Below, piece by piece: positions 1-8,156 of a stretch of 64,000 nt of DNA. The stretch is from assembly GCF_040706535.1 (NCBI RefSeq), contig NZ_JAPDRJ010000003.1, forward strand, positions 124,001 through 188,000. Reading direction: 5' to 3'. Numbering within the stretch: the stretch's first letter is position 1; each line of letters starts with the position of its first letter. Source of the DNA: Lentisalinibacter orientalis (GTDB lineage Bacteria; Pseudomonadota; Gammaproteobacteria; Steroidobacterales; Woeseiaceae). The notes below the pieces were generated by a model, which ran no database searches, was not told the origin of the DNA, and worked only from the letters and a program-made list of their open reading frames with translations. Both the position numbers and the translations under genes were made by a program.

Positions 1-715
1 TCACCGGCAGGCCCATGTCCTCGGCCAGGCAGATCACCGTGTGGCGCGTGATGCCGTTCAGGATGGAGGAGGAGACCGGCGGCGTGTACAGCGTGCCGTC
101 GCGCACCAGGAAGAGATTCTCGCCCGCACCCTCGCTGACCAGGCCGTCGGTGGAGAGCGCGATGCCCTCGGCGAAACCGAGCCGCTTTGCCTCCATGCTG
201 ATGAGCTGACTGGACAGATAGTTTCCGCCCGCCTTGGCCATGGCCGGCATGGTGTTCGGGGCGACCCGCTGCCAGGAAGAGACACAGACGTCCACGCCTT
301 TCTCCAGCCCCTCGGCGCCGAGGTAGGCGCCCCATTCCCAGGCGGCCACGGCGACGTCGATCGGGTGATCGTCTTTCGGGGACAGTCCCACCTCGCCGTA
401 GCCCCTGAGGGCCACCGGCCGGATGTAGGCGCCGTTGTTCAGCTCGTTCTCGATCACGACGCGGTGGCACACCTGCATGAGTTCGTCGAACGGATACGGG
501 ATGCGCATGCGGTAGATCTTCGCCGAGTCGTACATGCGCTGCATGTGGTCGTGCAGGCGGAATACCCGGCTGCCGGCGGGCGTCTTGTAGACGCGGATGC
601 CCTCGAATACGGACGAGCCGTAATGCAGGGCGTGAGCGAGGACGTGCACCTTGGCCTGGTCCCACGGCAGCATCTCGCCGTTGAACCAGATGTACTTGCT
701 CGCATGGATGGTCAT
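1..715 (-). CDS. ilvE: Branched-chain amino acid aminotransferase (C-terminus outside window)
   Basis: The first 238 residues of a class IV PLP aminotransferase are present; the C-terminus lies beyond base 1. It would catalyse the reversible final transamination of valine, leucine and isoleucine with glutamate as amino donor, in the cytoplasm. The N-terminus carries the family pattern WFNGEMLPWDQAKVHV followed by HALHYGSSVFEGIRVY. The expected PLP-binding lysine is about residue 161 in MAKAGGNYLSS, followed by the conserved SEGAGENLF. The ATG is at 713-715, with AGGAG a few bases upstream. It starts 24 bases after leuA, so the two probably share the leuA transcript and its leucine attenuation. 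Family is confident; substrate preference within class IV is inferred from leuA linkage. Confidence 0.93.
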   Translation of the reverse strand, partial: MTIHASKYIWFNGEMLPWDQAKVHVLAHALHYGSSVFEGIRVYKTPAGSRVFRLHDHMQRMYDSAKIYRMRIPYPFDELMQVCHRVVIENELNNGAYIRPVALRGYGEVGLSPKDDHPIDVAVAAWEWGAYLGAEGLEKGVDVCVSSWQRVAPNTMPAMAKAGGNYLSSQLISMEAKRLGFAEGIALSTDGLVSEGAGENLFLVRDGTLYTPPVSSSILNGITRHTVICLAEDMGLPV

Positions 716-739
716 ACGAAACTCCTGACGGCCGGGCCG

Positions 740-2332
740 TTAAATGGTTGCGATCTCGCCGGCATCCGGCGCAGGGGTGATCTCCAGCCCTGACTGCTGG
801 CGGCGGATGATCCTGTTGGTGACTTCCAGCCAGGCCAGGGCGCCGGCTTCGACGATGTCGGTGCTGACGCCGTGGCCGCGGAACGTCACGCCATTATATT
901 CCACCGTGACCGTGGCCTCACCCTGCGCGTCCTCGCCCTTGGTGACGCTGCGCAGGTCGAAATTGCGCAGCACCAGGTGGATGCCCGTGATCCGCTCCAC
1001 GGCCTGGCAGGCGGCCGCGATGGGGCCGTCGCCGACGGCCGCCTCTTCCGGGCAATCGCCGCTCTCGTGGCGCAGGCGCACCGAGGCGGTGGCGGTGGAC
1101 CCCGTGCCGGAGTTGACGTTCAGCACCTCCAGCACCCAGGGGCCGGGCGCCGCGCCCTCGGCATTCAGTATGAGTGCCTCGATGTCGGCGTCGTAGAGCT
1201 CCTTCTTGCGGTCCGCCAGCTTCTTGAACTCCTGGAACGCGCGGTTCAGCTCGAAGTCGTCCAGATCGAAGCCGAGTTCCCGCACCCGGTCGCGGAAGGC
1301 GTGGCGGCCGCTGTGCTTGCCGAGCACCAGATTGGATCGGCTGATGCCGACGTCTTCCGGCCGCATGATCTCGTAGGTCGAGGCGTGCTTCAGCATGCCG
1401 TGCTGGTGGATGCCGGCCTCGTGGGCGAAGGCGTTCTCCCCGACGACGGCCTTGTTCCGGGGTATGTGGATGCCGGTGATGCTGGAGACGAGCCGGGAGG
1501 TGGGATAGAGGCGGGTCGTATCCAGGCCCGTGTCCACGCCGAAATACTCGCGGCGGGTCTTCAGCGCCATCACCACCTCTTCCAGCGAGCAGTTGCCCGC
1601 GCGCTCGCCGATGCCGTTGATGGTGCATTCCACCTGACGGGCGCCGCCGCGCACGGCCGACAGGCTGTTCGCCACCGCCATGCCGAGGTCGTCGTGGCAG
1701 TGCACCGAGAGCACGACGTCGTCGATGCCCGGCACATGCTGCTTGAGGTAGCGGAACAGGTCGTAGAATTCGCCGGGCACGGTGTAGCCGACCGTGTCGG
1801 GGATGTTGATGGTCCCGGCGCCGGCCTCGACGGCCGCGGTGACCACCTCGGCCAGATAGGGAAGCTCCGTGCGGGATGCGTCTTCCGGCGAGAACTCGAC
1901 GTCGTCGCAGAACTCCCGGGCCATCCTGATGGCGCCGGTAGCGCTCTGGATGATCTCCTCCTTGGCCATGTTCAGCTTGTGCGTGCGATGGATTTCGCTG
2001 GTGGCCACGAACACGTGGATGCGGGGCTTCGCCGCCGGCTGCACCGCTTTCCAGGCCTTCTCGATGTCCTCGGGATTGCAGCGCGCCAGGCTGCAGACGG
2101 CGGGCCCCTCGATCTCGCTCGCGATCGCCCGCACGGACTCGAAGTCCCCCGGGGAGGCCGCGGCGAAACCCGCCTCGATGACGTCGACCCGGAGTTCGGC
2201 AAGCGCCGTGGCCACCCGGAGCTTCTCCCGCAGCGTCATGCTGCAGCCCGGCGCCTGCTCGCCGTCACGCAGTGTGGTGTCGAAAATCCGGACCCGGTCG
2301 CCGTCGTTTCGGTCGCCGTCGTCAATGCTCAT
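740..2332 (-). CDS. leuA: 2-isopropylmalate synthase
   Basis: This 530-residue enzyme condenses acetyl-CoA and 2-oxoisovalerate, the first committed step of leucine synthesis. The N-terminal DRE-TIM barrel is recognised by RDGEQAPGC at residues 22-30, HCHDD at 211-215 (metal-binding histidines) and NGIGERAGN near 238-247. From about residue 395 the protein continues into the LeuA regulatory domain (NVNSGTGSTATASV), where leucine feedback normally acts. Length fits the long bacterial type. The start ATG at 2330-2332 has GGAGAGGA upstream. Residues 5-13 (DGDRNDGDR) are encoded by a 15-bp tandem duplication at 2296-2325 (12 of 15 bases repeated). Upstream lie a leader peptide and attenuator; ilvE follows 24 bases downstream. 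Confidence 0.97.
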   Translation of the reverse strand: MSIDDGDRNDGDRVRIFDTTLRDGEQAPGCSMTLREKLRVATALAELRVDVIEAGFAAASPGDFESVRAIASEIEGPAVCSLARCNPEDIEKAWKAVQPAAKPRIHVFVATSEIHRTHKLNMAKEEIIQSATGAIRMAREFCDDVEFSPEDASRTELPYLAEVVTAAVEAGAGTINIPDTVGYTVPGEFYDLFRYLKQHVPGIDDVVLSVHCHDDLGMAVANSLSAVRGGARQVECTINGIGERAGNCSLEEVVMALKTRREYFGVDTGLDTTRLYPTSRLVSSITGIHIPRNKAVVGENAFAHEAGIHQHGMLKHASTYEIMRPEDVGISRSNLVLGKHSGRHAFRDRVRELGFDLDDFELNRAFQEFKKLADRKKELYDADIEALILNAEGAAPGPWVLEVLNVNSGTGSTATASVRLRHESGDCPEEAAVGDGPIAAACQAVERITGIHLVLRNFDLRSVTKGEDAQGEATVTVEYNGVTFRGHGVSTDIVEAGALAWLEVTNRIIRRQQSGLEITPAPDAGEIATI

Positions 2333-2346
2333 ACGTCCTCTCCGTC

Positions 2347-2382
2347 AAAAAAAAACCCCGCGACCTTTCGGATGCGGGGTTT
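2347..2382 (-). terminator. leu operon attenuator terminator
   Basis: Read on the minus strand, AAACCCCGC (2382-2374) and GCGGGGTTT (2361-2353) form a perfect 9-bp stem with a 12-base loop, followed by a run of T (plus-strand A at 2347-2355). The structure ends about 15 bases before the leuA ATG and just ahead of its ribosome binding site. Placed between a leucine-rich leader peptide and leuA, it is best read as the attenuator rather than as the end of another transcript. The 5' arm can also pair with the last codons of the leader (plus-strand 2412-2420), giving a candidate antiterminator. Confidence 0.9.
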
Positions 2383-2408
2383 GCCTTCTCGTTCGCCTTG
2401 CCTGTCGG

Positions 2409-2516
2409 CTACCCGCGCATGCTCCCCTGGAGGGCAAGAAGAAGGAGGCCGGACAGCAGAACGGCACGCGGGCTGCGTGCGGTCGGGCGTCCGGTGTTGT
2501 GCGGTGCGTCGGTCAT
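2409..2516 (-). CDS. leuL: leu operon leader peptide
   Basis: A 35-codon reading frame starts at ATG 2514-2516 and stops with TAG at 2409-2411, 27 bases before the attenuator hairpin. Its second half reads AVLLSGLLLLALQGSMRG, with seven leucine codons in ten positions and four in a row (plus-strand 2436-2447). Ribosomes starved for charged leucine tRNA would stall there and leave the downstream ATGCGCGGG segment free to pair with the terminator arm. A ribosome reaching the stop codon would cover that segment. There is no clear Shine-Dalgarno; the start codon sits where the promoter at 2524-2552 predicts transcription to begin, so translation may be leaderless. Position, composition and hairpin agree; leader peptides vary widely, so no homology claim is made. 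Confidence 0.82.
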   Translation of the reverse strand: MTDAPHNTGRPTARSPRAVLLSGLLLLALQGSMRG

Positions 2517-2523
2517 CGCGGCG

Positions 2524-2552
2524 ATAATGTTGCATGCCCGTCCGGGTGTCAA
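2524..2552 (-). promoter_or_regulatory. Sigma-70 promoter of the leu operon
   Basis: On the minus strand a perfect TTGACA (2552-2547) is separated by exactly 17 bases from CATTAT (2529-2524). The expected start of transcription, about seven bases further on, coincides with the ATG of the leader peptide at 2516. This is the best sigma-70 match I found in the window. Confidence 0.8.
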
Positions 2553-2616
2553 CTGCCAGGTTGTTGTTTTCGCTCGCATAGTTGCGGCTGACACTAATCC
2601 GGCCCGCGCTCCCGGC

Positions 2617-3594
2617 TCAGGCGACGGTCACGATCACCTTGCCGAGGGCCTTGCGCTCGGCCAGCGTCGCCAGCGCCTCGCCGGCCTCTTCCAGCGGGAA
2701 AGTGCCCGAGATATGGGGCTTCAGCTTGCCCTGGGCGACGTACTCGAGCAGCTCCCGCGTGTTCTCCTCGTGGGCCTTCGGTTCCCGCTGGGTGAAGGCG
2801 CCCCAGAACACGCCGACGATCTCGCAGCCCTTCAGCAAAGCGAGATTGACGGGCACCTTGGGGATCTCTCCCGAGGCGAAGCCGATGACCAGCACGCGGC
2901 CCTTCCAGGCGACCGAGCGCATGCACTGGTCGAACAGGTCGCCGCCGACCGGATCGTAGATCACGTCGGCGCCACGGCCGTCGGTGAGTTCCTTCACCCG
3001 TTCCTTGAGGCTCTCCTCGGTGTAATTGATGAAATCGCTGGCACCGTACTCGCCTGCGAGGTCCAGCTTCTCCTTGCTGCTGGCGGCCGCGATCACCCGC
3101 GCGCCCATGAGCTTGCCGAGTTCCACCGCCGCCAGACCCACGCCGCCGGCCGCGCCGAGCACCAGCAGCGTCTCGCCGGGCTGCAGCCGGGCGCGCTGCT
3201 TCAGCGCGTGGTAGGAGGTGCCGTAGGTCAGTATGAAACCGGCAGCCGTCTCGTAGTCCATATTGTCCGGTATCGGCACCACGGCGACGGCCGGCAGGCA
3301 GATCTCTTCCGCCATGCCGCCATGGCCGGTCATGCCGAGGACTCGCTGGCCCGGCCGCAGGTGTTCGACGCCCGCGCCGAGGCCGACCACCTCGCCCGAT
3401 ACCTCGCCGCCGGGGGAGAAGGGCATCGGCGGCTTCGACTGATATTTGCCCGCCATCATCAGGATGTCGGGGAAGTTCACGCCGCAGGCGTGCACGCGTA
3501 CCTTGACCTCGCCCGGACCGGGTTCCGGGGACTCGACCTCCTCGACGACGAGGCTGCGGGGCGGTCCGTACTCTTTACATAGTGCTGCTTTCAC
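2617..3594 (-). CDS. NADPH:quinone oxidoreductase-like zinc-independent MDR protein
   Basis: This is a 325-residue medium-chain dehydrogenase/reductase of the quinone oxidoreductase (QOR) type, expected to reduce quinones or enones with NADPH. It has the GroES-like N-terminal half with GEVKVRVHACGVNFPDIL (about residues 28-45) and the nucleotide-binding motif LGAAGGVGLAAVELG (146-160). The structural-zinc cysteine cluster of alcohol dehydrogenases is absent. I chose the GTG at 3592-3594 because GGAGG lies 4 bases upstream and the family alignment begins there; an open frame continues upstream to 3798 but lacks family similarity. It is monocistronic, transcribed away from the acyl-CoA dehydrogenase at 3816. 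The substrate cannot be deduced. Confidence 0.88.
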   Translation of the reverse strand: MKAALCKEYGPPRSLVVEEVESPEPGPGEVKVRVHACGVNFPDILMMAGKYQSKPPMPFSPGGEVSGEVVGLGAGVEHLRPGQRVLGMTGHGGMAEEICLPAVAVVPIPDNMDYETAAGFILTYGTSYHALKQRARLQPGETLLVLGAAGGVGLAAVELGKLMGARVIAAASSKEKLDLAGEYGASDFINYTEESLKERVKELTDGRGADVIYDPVGGDLFDQCMRSVAWKGRVLVIGFASGEIPKVPVNLALLKGCEIVGVFWGAFTQREPKAHEENTRELLEYVAQGKLKPHISGTFPLEEAGEALATLAERKALGKVIVTVA

Positions 3595-3627
3595 GTTGCC
3601 TCCGTTGGCAGGGACGATTGCGTGGTG

Positions 3628-3664
3628 CTCTCGCGCGCACGGGCAGTGCGTCGTGGCGCGAGAG
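3628..3664. repeat. Inverted repeat between divergent genes
   Basis: CTCTCGCGC (3628-3636) and GCGCGAGAG (3656-3664) are perfect 9-bp inverted arms with a 19-base spacer. They lie 34 bases upstream of the QOR-like start and 150 bases from the divergent acyl-CoA dehydrogenase. They could form a 5' UTR hairpin or an operator. No convincing promoter was identified in this 221-base gap. Confidence 0.4.
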
Positions 3665-3815
3665 TCTAGCATCCCTGTGCGGCACGGATGCCGGGCGCGG
3701 GCCGCTGGCACGCCGTCCGACCCCGCGTTATGCTCTCCGGGCTGTGCAGCGCGTGCGCTCTTTGCGCGGCAGCGGCGGCGCATGTCCTTACCCTTCATTC
3801 CAGAGCGGAGTCCGC

Positions 3816-5036
3816 ATGAATTTCGAATATTCCGACAAGGTGAACCGGCTGCGCGAGCGCGTGACCGAGTTCATGAACGAGTACGTCTACCCGAACGAAG
3901 CGGCGTACGAGGAGTACATCGACGCGAGCGAGGATCGCTGGGTCATACCGCCGGTCATGGAGGAGCTGAAGGCGAAGGCGAAGGAGGCCGGGCTGTGGAA
4001 CCTGTTCCTGCCCGAGAGCGAGTACGGCGCAGGCCTCAGCAACCTGGAGTACGCACCGCTGGCGGAGATCATGGGCCGCTCGCCCATCGCTCCCGAGGTC
4101 TTCAACTGTGCGGCGCCGGATACCGGCAACATGGAGGTGCTGGTCCGTTACGGCAACGACGAGCAGCGCCGCGAATGGCTGGAGCCGCTGCTGGAGGGTC
4201 GCATCCGCTCGGCGTTCGCGATGACCGAACCGGCGGTGGCCTCGTCCGATGCCACGAATATCGAGGCCTCCATCGTGCGCGATGGCGACGAGTACGTCAT
4301 CAACGGCCGCAAGTGGTGGACCTCCGGCGCCATGGACCCCCGCTGCGAGATCTTCATCTTCATGGGCAAGACCAACCCGGACGCGGATCGCCATTCCCAG
4401 CAGTCCATGATCCTGGTGCCACGGGCCACGCCCGGCGTCACCGTCGTGCGGCCGCTCACCGTCTACGGTTACGACGACGCGCCCCACGGCCACGCCGAGG
4501 TGTCGTTCGAAGACGTCCGCGTGCCGGTCTCGAACCTGCTGCTGGGAGAGGGCCGCGGATTCGAGATCGCTCAGGGCCGGCTCGGGCCGGGTCGTATCCA
4601 TCACTGCATGCGCTGCATCGGCGCGGCCGAGCGGGCGCTCGAGGCCATGTGCAAGCGTGCCGACGAGCGGGTCGCATTCGGCCGGCCGCTGGCCAATCAG
4701 GGCGTCGTCCGGGAGGCTATTGCGAATTCCCGCATGGAGATCGATCAGGCCAGGCTCCTGACCCTGAAGGCGGCCGACATGATGGACAAGGTGGGCAACA
4801 AGGTGGCCCGTGCCGAGATCGCCATGATCAAGGTGGTGGCCCCGACGATGGCGCTGAACGTGCTCGATCGCGCCATCCAGGTGCACGGCGGCGGCGGTGT
4901 CTGCCAGGACTTCAGCCTCGCCCGCACGTGGGCGAACCTGCGTACGCTGCGCATGGCGGACGGGCCGGACGAGGTGCATCGCAACAGCCTGGCGAAGCTC
5001 GAACTCGGCCGGCAGCGCAGCCTGCGGGGCACGTGA
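3816..5036 (+). CDS. Acyl-CoA dehydrogenase (ACAD10/11-like)
   Basis: This 406-residue FAD flavoprotein should introduce the alpha,beta double bond into an acyl-CoA and pass electrons to ETF. It has the N-terminal helical domain, FAMTEPAVASSDATNIEAS in the FAD/substrate region, KWWTSGAMDPRC, and the C-terminal arrangement IQVHGGGGVCQDF ... RMADGPDEVH characteristic of the branch related to ACAD10 and ACAD11. That branch often acts on longer or unusual acyl-CoAs, some with 4-hydroxy groups; the substrate here is unknown. I start at ATG 3816, after GCGGAG; an upstream frame to 3582 has no similarity. No partner gene lies within 300 bases on either side. Confidence 0.9.
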   Translation: MNFEYSDKVNRLRERVTEFMNEYVYPNEAAYEEYIDASEDRWVIPPVMEELKAKAKEAGLWNLFLPESEYGAGLSNLEYAPLAEIMGRSPIAPEVFNCAAPDTGNMEVLVRYGNDEQRREWLEPLLEGRIRSAFAMTEPAVASSDATNIEASIVRDGDEYVINGRKWWTSGAMDPRCEIFIFMGKTNPDADRHSQQSMILVPRATPGVTVVRPLTVYGYDDAPHGHAEVSFEDVRVPVSNLLLGEGRGFEIAQGRLGPGRIHHCMRCIGAAERALEAMCKRADERVAFGRPLANQGVVREAIANSRMEIDQARLLTLKAADMMDKVGNKVARAEIAMIKVVAPTMALNVLDRAIQVHGGGGVCQDFSLARTWANLRTLRMADGPDEVHRNSLAKLELGRQRSLRGT

Positions 5037-5433
5037 CGGAACCTCGTCAGCGGGACTGGCGCGCCGGATCGCGTATGTTATGCTTCGCGGCAGTGTGACC
5101 CGCCGCAAGGCCGGGACGCCCGGCGTGTTCCGGTTACGGCCGAACGCGTCGGCGGCGGGGGCGCGGATGCCGGTTCTCGACCGGCGGCCTTCACAGTCGC
5201 AGCAGGGGAGAGTGCTGCAGGCAACAGCAGGGCGGGCCGCTTGCGGCGGTGCCCCGCTGTGTTTATGCACTCCCTCCTATCTGTAGTATGGTGTATGGCC
5301 GGTGGTGGCGGGGCAGCACCGTTGCTGGCATGTTGCCGGCTTGCAAGGCCGGACGAGACAGCGCGGGTGGTCCTCAAAGAACTGTCACGAATAATTATTA
5401 GGATTGTTGTCCGGACTTAACCAAGGAGCGTTC
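5037..5433. other. 397-base intergenic region upstream of the TonB2-type operon
   Basis: This is the largest non-coding stretch in the window. It presumably holds the promoter and regulatory sites of the operon starting at 5434. I see only weak -10-like hexamers (TATGTT near 5073, TATGGT near 5287) without matching -35 boxes, and an AT-rich segment AATAATTATTAGG just before 5403. I recognised no Fur box, riboswitch core, terminator or reading frame with protein similarity. Confidence 0.5.
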
Positions 5434-6216
5434 ATGAAACCGTGGAATTCGGGAGCACGGCATCTGGCCGTTGCGATCGTGTCGACAGCGTTGATCGCCG
5501 GGGGCGGTGTCGCTGTCGCACAGACCGTCGATTCCGTCCTCAGGGCTGAGCAGCAGCGGCTCGCTCAGAACCGCGAGGCTCAGCAGCGGATCGACCGTGT
5601 GGTACAGCAGACCCGGAGTCTGGTCGACGACTACAAGGCGGTCACCAAGGAGATCGACGGGCTCAAGATCTACAACCGGCTGATGGAAGCGCAGACAGGG
5701 AAGCAGCAGGCCCGGCTGGACGAGATCAACGAGTCCCTTGACAAGGCGACCGTCATCAATCGCCAGATCTATCCGCTGATGGAGCGCATGATCGAGGGTC
5801 TTGAGCAGTTCGTACAACTGGACATCCCGTTCCTCCTCGAAGAGCGCACCCAGCGCATCGATACACTGAAGGATCTGATGGACGAGCCCAACGTGTCCGT
5901 CGCGGAAAAGTTCCGCAAGGTCATGGAAGCCTTCCAGATCGAGAACGAGTTCGGACGCACCATCGAGTCGTACACGGACACCATCGAGATCGACGGCGGC
6001 GTGCGCGAGGTCGAGTTCCTGCGTATCGGCCGGGTAGCGCTGCTGTTCCAGAGCGCCGACGGCAGCATGACCGGGGTCTGGGACCAGGAGGCGAAATCCT
6101 GGGACATGTCCGATGAGCACCGTAACGAGGTCAAGAAGGGCCTGCGCGTCGCCAACGAGCTGATCGCGCCCGAACTGCTCCTTCTGCCCGTGCCCGCACC
6201 TGAGGAGGCCGGCTGA
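5434..6216 (+). CDS. DUF3450 family protein, TonB2-system associated
   Basis: A 260-residue periplasmic protein with a signal peptide (hydrophobic residues about 11-28, AVAQ cleavage region) followed by a long coiled coil rich in Glu, Gln and Arg (AEQQRLAQNREAQQRIDRVV onward). The rest matches the DUF3450 pattern, including EIDGGVREVEFLRIGRVALL and the closing WDQEAKSWDMSDEHR region. DUF3450 proteins are typically encoded immediately ahead of ttpC-exbB-exbD-tonB; a role in energising outer-membrane transport is inferred from that linkage, not demonstrated. The start ATG has AAGGAG 5 bases upstream. Its TGA overlaps the ATG of the next gene by one base. Confidence 0.9.
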   Translation: MKPWNSGARHLAVAIVSTALIAGGGVAVAQTVDSVLRAEQQRLAQNREAQQRIDRVVQQTRSLVDDYKAVTKEIDGLKIYNRLMEAQTGKQQARLDEINESLDKATVINRQIYPLMERMIEGLEQFVQLDIPFLLEERTQRIDTLKDLMDEPNVSVAEKFRKVMEAFQIENEFGRTIESYTDTIEIDGGVREVEFLRIGRVALLFQSADGSMTGVWDQEAKSWDMSDEHRNEVKKGLRVANELIAPELLLLPVPAPEEAG

Positions 6217-7595
6217 TGAAGAAGATCGTAACCATAGCCGCTACCGGCCTGCTCGCATTCGGCCTCGGCAGCGGCAGCGCGACCGCGCAGGAAGCTGCCT
6301 CCCTGGACGAACTCCTGGACATGGTGAAGCAGGGCCAGGCGCGCGAAGCACGCGAGAACGAACAGCGTCTGGCGGAATTCCGCCGGCGTCAGTCCGAGCA
6401 GCAGGCGCTGCTGAACCAGGCGAGGAACGAACGCGCCTCCCTCGAGCAGCGCGGCGAGCAGCTCGAGGAGCTTTTCGAGGAGAACAACCGCAAGCTGGCC
6501 ACCGCAGCCGCGGAACTCGACGAGCGTCTCGGCTCGCTGAAGGAGTTGTTCGGCGTGCTGCAGCAGGTGGCCGGCGATACGCAGAGCACGTTCCAGAATT
6601 CGCTCATCAGTGCGCAGTATCCGGGCCGTGAACAGTTCCTGGTTGAACTCGGTGCCACGATGGCCAGCACCACGAGGCTCGCTTCCATCGAGGACATCGA
6701 GCGTCTCTGGTTCGAGCTGCAGCGGCAGATGACCGAGAGCGGCAAGGTCGTGCAGTTCGACCGCAGCGTCATCCTGGCCGACGGCGCCGAATCCACTATT
6801 CCGGTGGTCCGGGTCGGCACCTTCAACATCGTCGGCGACGGCATTTATCTGAACTACACCTCCGAGACCGGCAACGTGGTCGAGCTGCAGCGTCAGCCGG
6901 AACAGGCGCGGTACACAGACTCCACGGCGGCCCTGTTCGACGCGGACAACGGAACGGTGACCTTCGGTCTCGACCCGACCCGCGGAGGCATCCTCGCCCA
7001 GCTGGTGGATCGCCCGACGCTGCGTGAGCGCATCGATCAGGGTGGCGTGGTCGGCTACAGCATCATCGGCCTGGGTCTGCTCGGCCTGCTGATCGCGTTG
7101 GTCTCCCTGTTCAGCCTGGTGATCGCCGACCGCAAGGTGAGCTCGCAGCTGAAGACCGACAAGCCGAACAGCAACAACCCGCTCGGCCGCGTGCTCGGTG
7201 CCTACGAGGACAACAAGAACGTGGACACCGAAACCCTGGAGCTGAAACTGAGCGAAGCGGTGCTGAAGGAAGCGCCGAAGCTCAGCCGGGGCCTGTTGTT
7301 CGTGAAGGTGATCTCCGTCGTCGCACCGCTGGCCGGTCTGCTCGGCACCGTGACGGGCATGATCAAGACCTTCCAGGTCATCACGCTCTACGGCGCCGGC
7401 GATCCGAAGCTCATGGCGGGCGGCATCTCCCAGGCACTGGTCACGACCGTGCTCGGCCTGGTGGTCGCCATCCCGATGGTGCTTCTGCACACGTTCCTGC
7501 AGGGCCGCAGCAAGCGGATTCTGAATATCCTGCAGGAGCAGAGCGCGGGCATCATCGCCGAGCACTCGGAAGCCGAACACAAGTCGGCAAGCTAG
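6216..7595 (+). CDS. ttpC: TtpC-like MotA/TolQ/ExbB proton channel protein
   Basis: A 459-residue inner-membrane protein. After a signal peptide (ending about residue 24, ATAQE) comes a long periplasmic coiled coil to about residue 130 and a beta-rich region. A transmembrane segment (GYSIIGLGLLGLLIALVSLF, about 280-300) follows, then the MotA/TolQ/ExbB domain with VVAPLAGLLGTVTGMIKTF and the last membrane span ALVTTVLGLVVAIPMVLL. This architecture, about twice the length of ExbB, is that of TtpC, the fourth component of Vibrio TonB2 systems. It should help harness the proton gradient for TonB. It overlaps the DUF3450 stop by one base and is followed 12 bases later by exbB. Confidence 0.92.
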   Translation: MKKIVTIAATGLLAFGLGSGSATAQEAASLDELLDMVKQGQAREARENEQRLAEFRRRQSEQQALLNQARNERASLEQRGEQLEELFEENNRKLATAAAELDERLGSLKELFGVLQQVAGDTQSTFQNSLISAQYPGREQFLVELGATMASTTRLASIEDIERLWFELQRQMTESGKVVQFDRSVILADGAESTIPVVRVGTFNIVGDGIYLNYTSETGNVVELQRQPEQARYTDSTAALFDADNGTVTFGLDPTRGGILAQLVDRPTLRERIDQGGVVGYSIIGLGLLGLLIALVSLFSLVIADRKVSSQLKTDKPNSNNPLGRVLGAYEDNKNVDTETLELKLSEAVLKEAPKLSRGLLFVKVISVVAPLAGLLGTVTGMIKTFQVITLYGAGDPKLMAGGISQALVTTVLGLVVAIPMVLLHTFLQGRSKRILNILQEQSAGIIAEHSEAEHKSAS

Positions 7596-7607
7596 GGGAG
7601 GCCGCAC

Positions 7608-8135
7608 ATGGTCTGGCTCGAAGACGCACTCCTCGCCGTACGAGACTTCATGGAACTCGGCGGGCCGGTGCTGAACCTGATCGCGGTGACGATCTTCGTC
7701 ATGTGGCTGCTGATCGTCGAGCGCCTGATATTCTTCCGCGGCAATCTGCGGGCTCTGTCCCGGCAGGTGCTGGAGGATTGGGAGGCGCGGCCCGAGCGCC
7801 AGTCCTGGAACGCCCATCAGATCCGGGATGCGATGATTTCCCGGGTCTCGATGGCGGCCAATCAGGGGCTCGGTTTCATCAAGACGCTCGTGGCGCTGTG
7901 TCCGCTGCTCGGGCTGCTCGGTACGGTGACCGGCATGATCGAGGTCTTCGAGGTCATGGCGTTTGCCGGCAGCGGCAACGTACGCTCGATGGCCGCGGGT
8001 GTCTCCAAGGCCACCATTCCCACGATGGCCGGCATGGTCGGCGCACTTTCCGGCGTCCTGCTTGTCACAATATTATCGAGACGCGCGGAGCATGAGGTGA
8101 TCATGCTCGAAGACTCGCTGACCATGGATCACTAG
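7608..8135 (+). CDS. exbB: ExbB-like proton channel subunit
   Basis: This 175-residue integral membrane protein belongs to the MotA/TolQ/ExbB family. It has three membrane spans: about 18-40 (NLIAVTIFVMWLLIVERLIF), a second with CPLLGLLGTVTGMIEVFEVM, and a third with MAGMVGALSGVLLVTIL. With ExbD it forms the proton-driven motor that powers TonB. The short length and position between ttpC and exbD match TonB2-type ExbB2. GGGGAGG precedes the ATG. The next gene starts 21 bases downstream. Confidence 0.95.
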   Translation: MVWLEDALLAVRDFMELGGPVLNLIAVTIFVMWLLIVERLIFFRGNLRALSRQVLEDWEARPERQSWNAHQIRDAMISRVSMAANQGLGFIKTLVALCPLLGLLGTVTGMIEVFEVMAFAGSGNVRSMAAGVSKATIPTMAGMVGALSGVLLVTILSRRAEHEVIMLEDSLTMDH

Positions 8136-8156
8136 AGTTCACCAGAGGACCGAATA

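Noticed and set aside
2347..2382. Hairpin as the terminator of an upstream gene
   Set aside because: On the minus strand the only frame between the consensus promoter and the hairpin is the leucine-rich leader, and the hairpin sits directly before the leuA ribosome binding site; attenuation fits better.
5037..5433. Cobalamin or other riboswitch ahead of the TonB2 operon
   Set aside because: I could not find the conserved core boxes of a cobalamin riboswitch or any other class I know.
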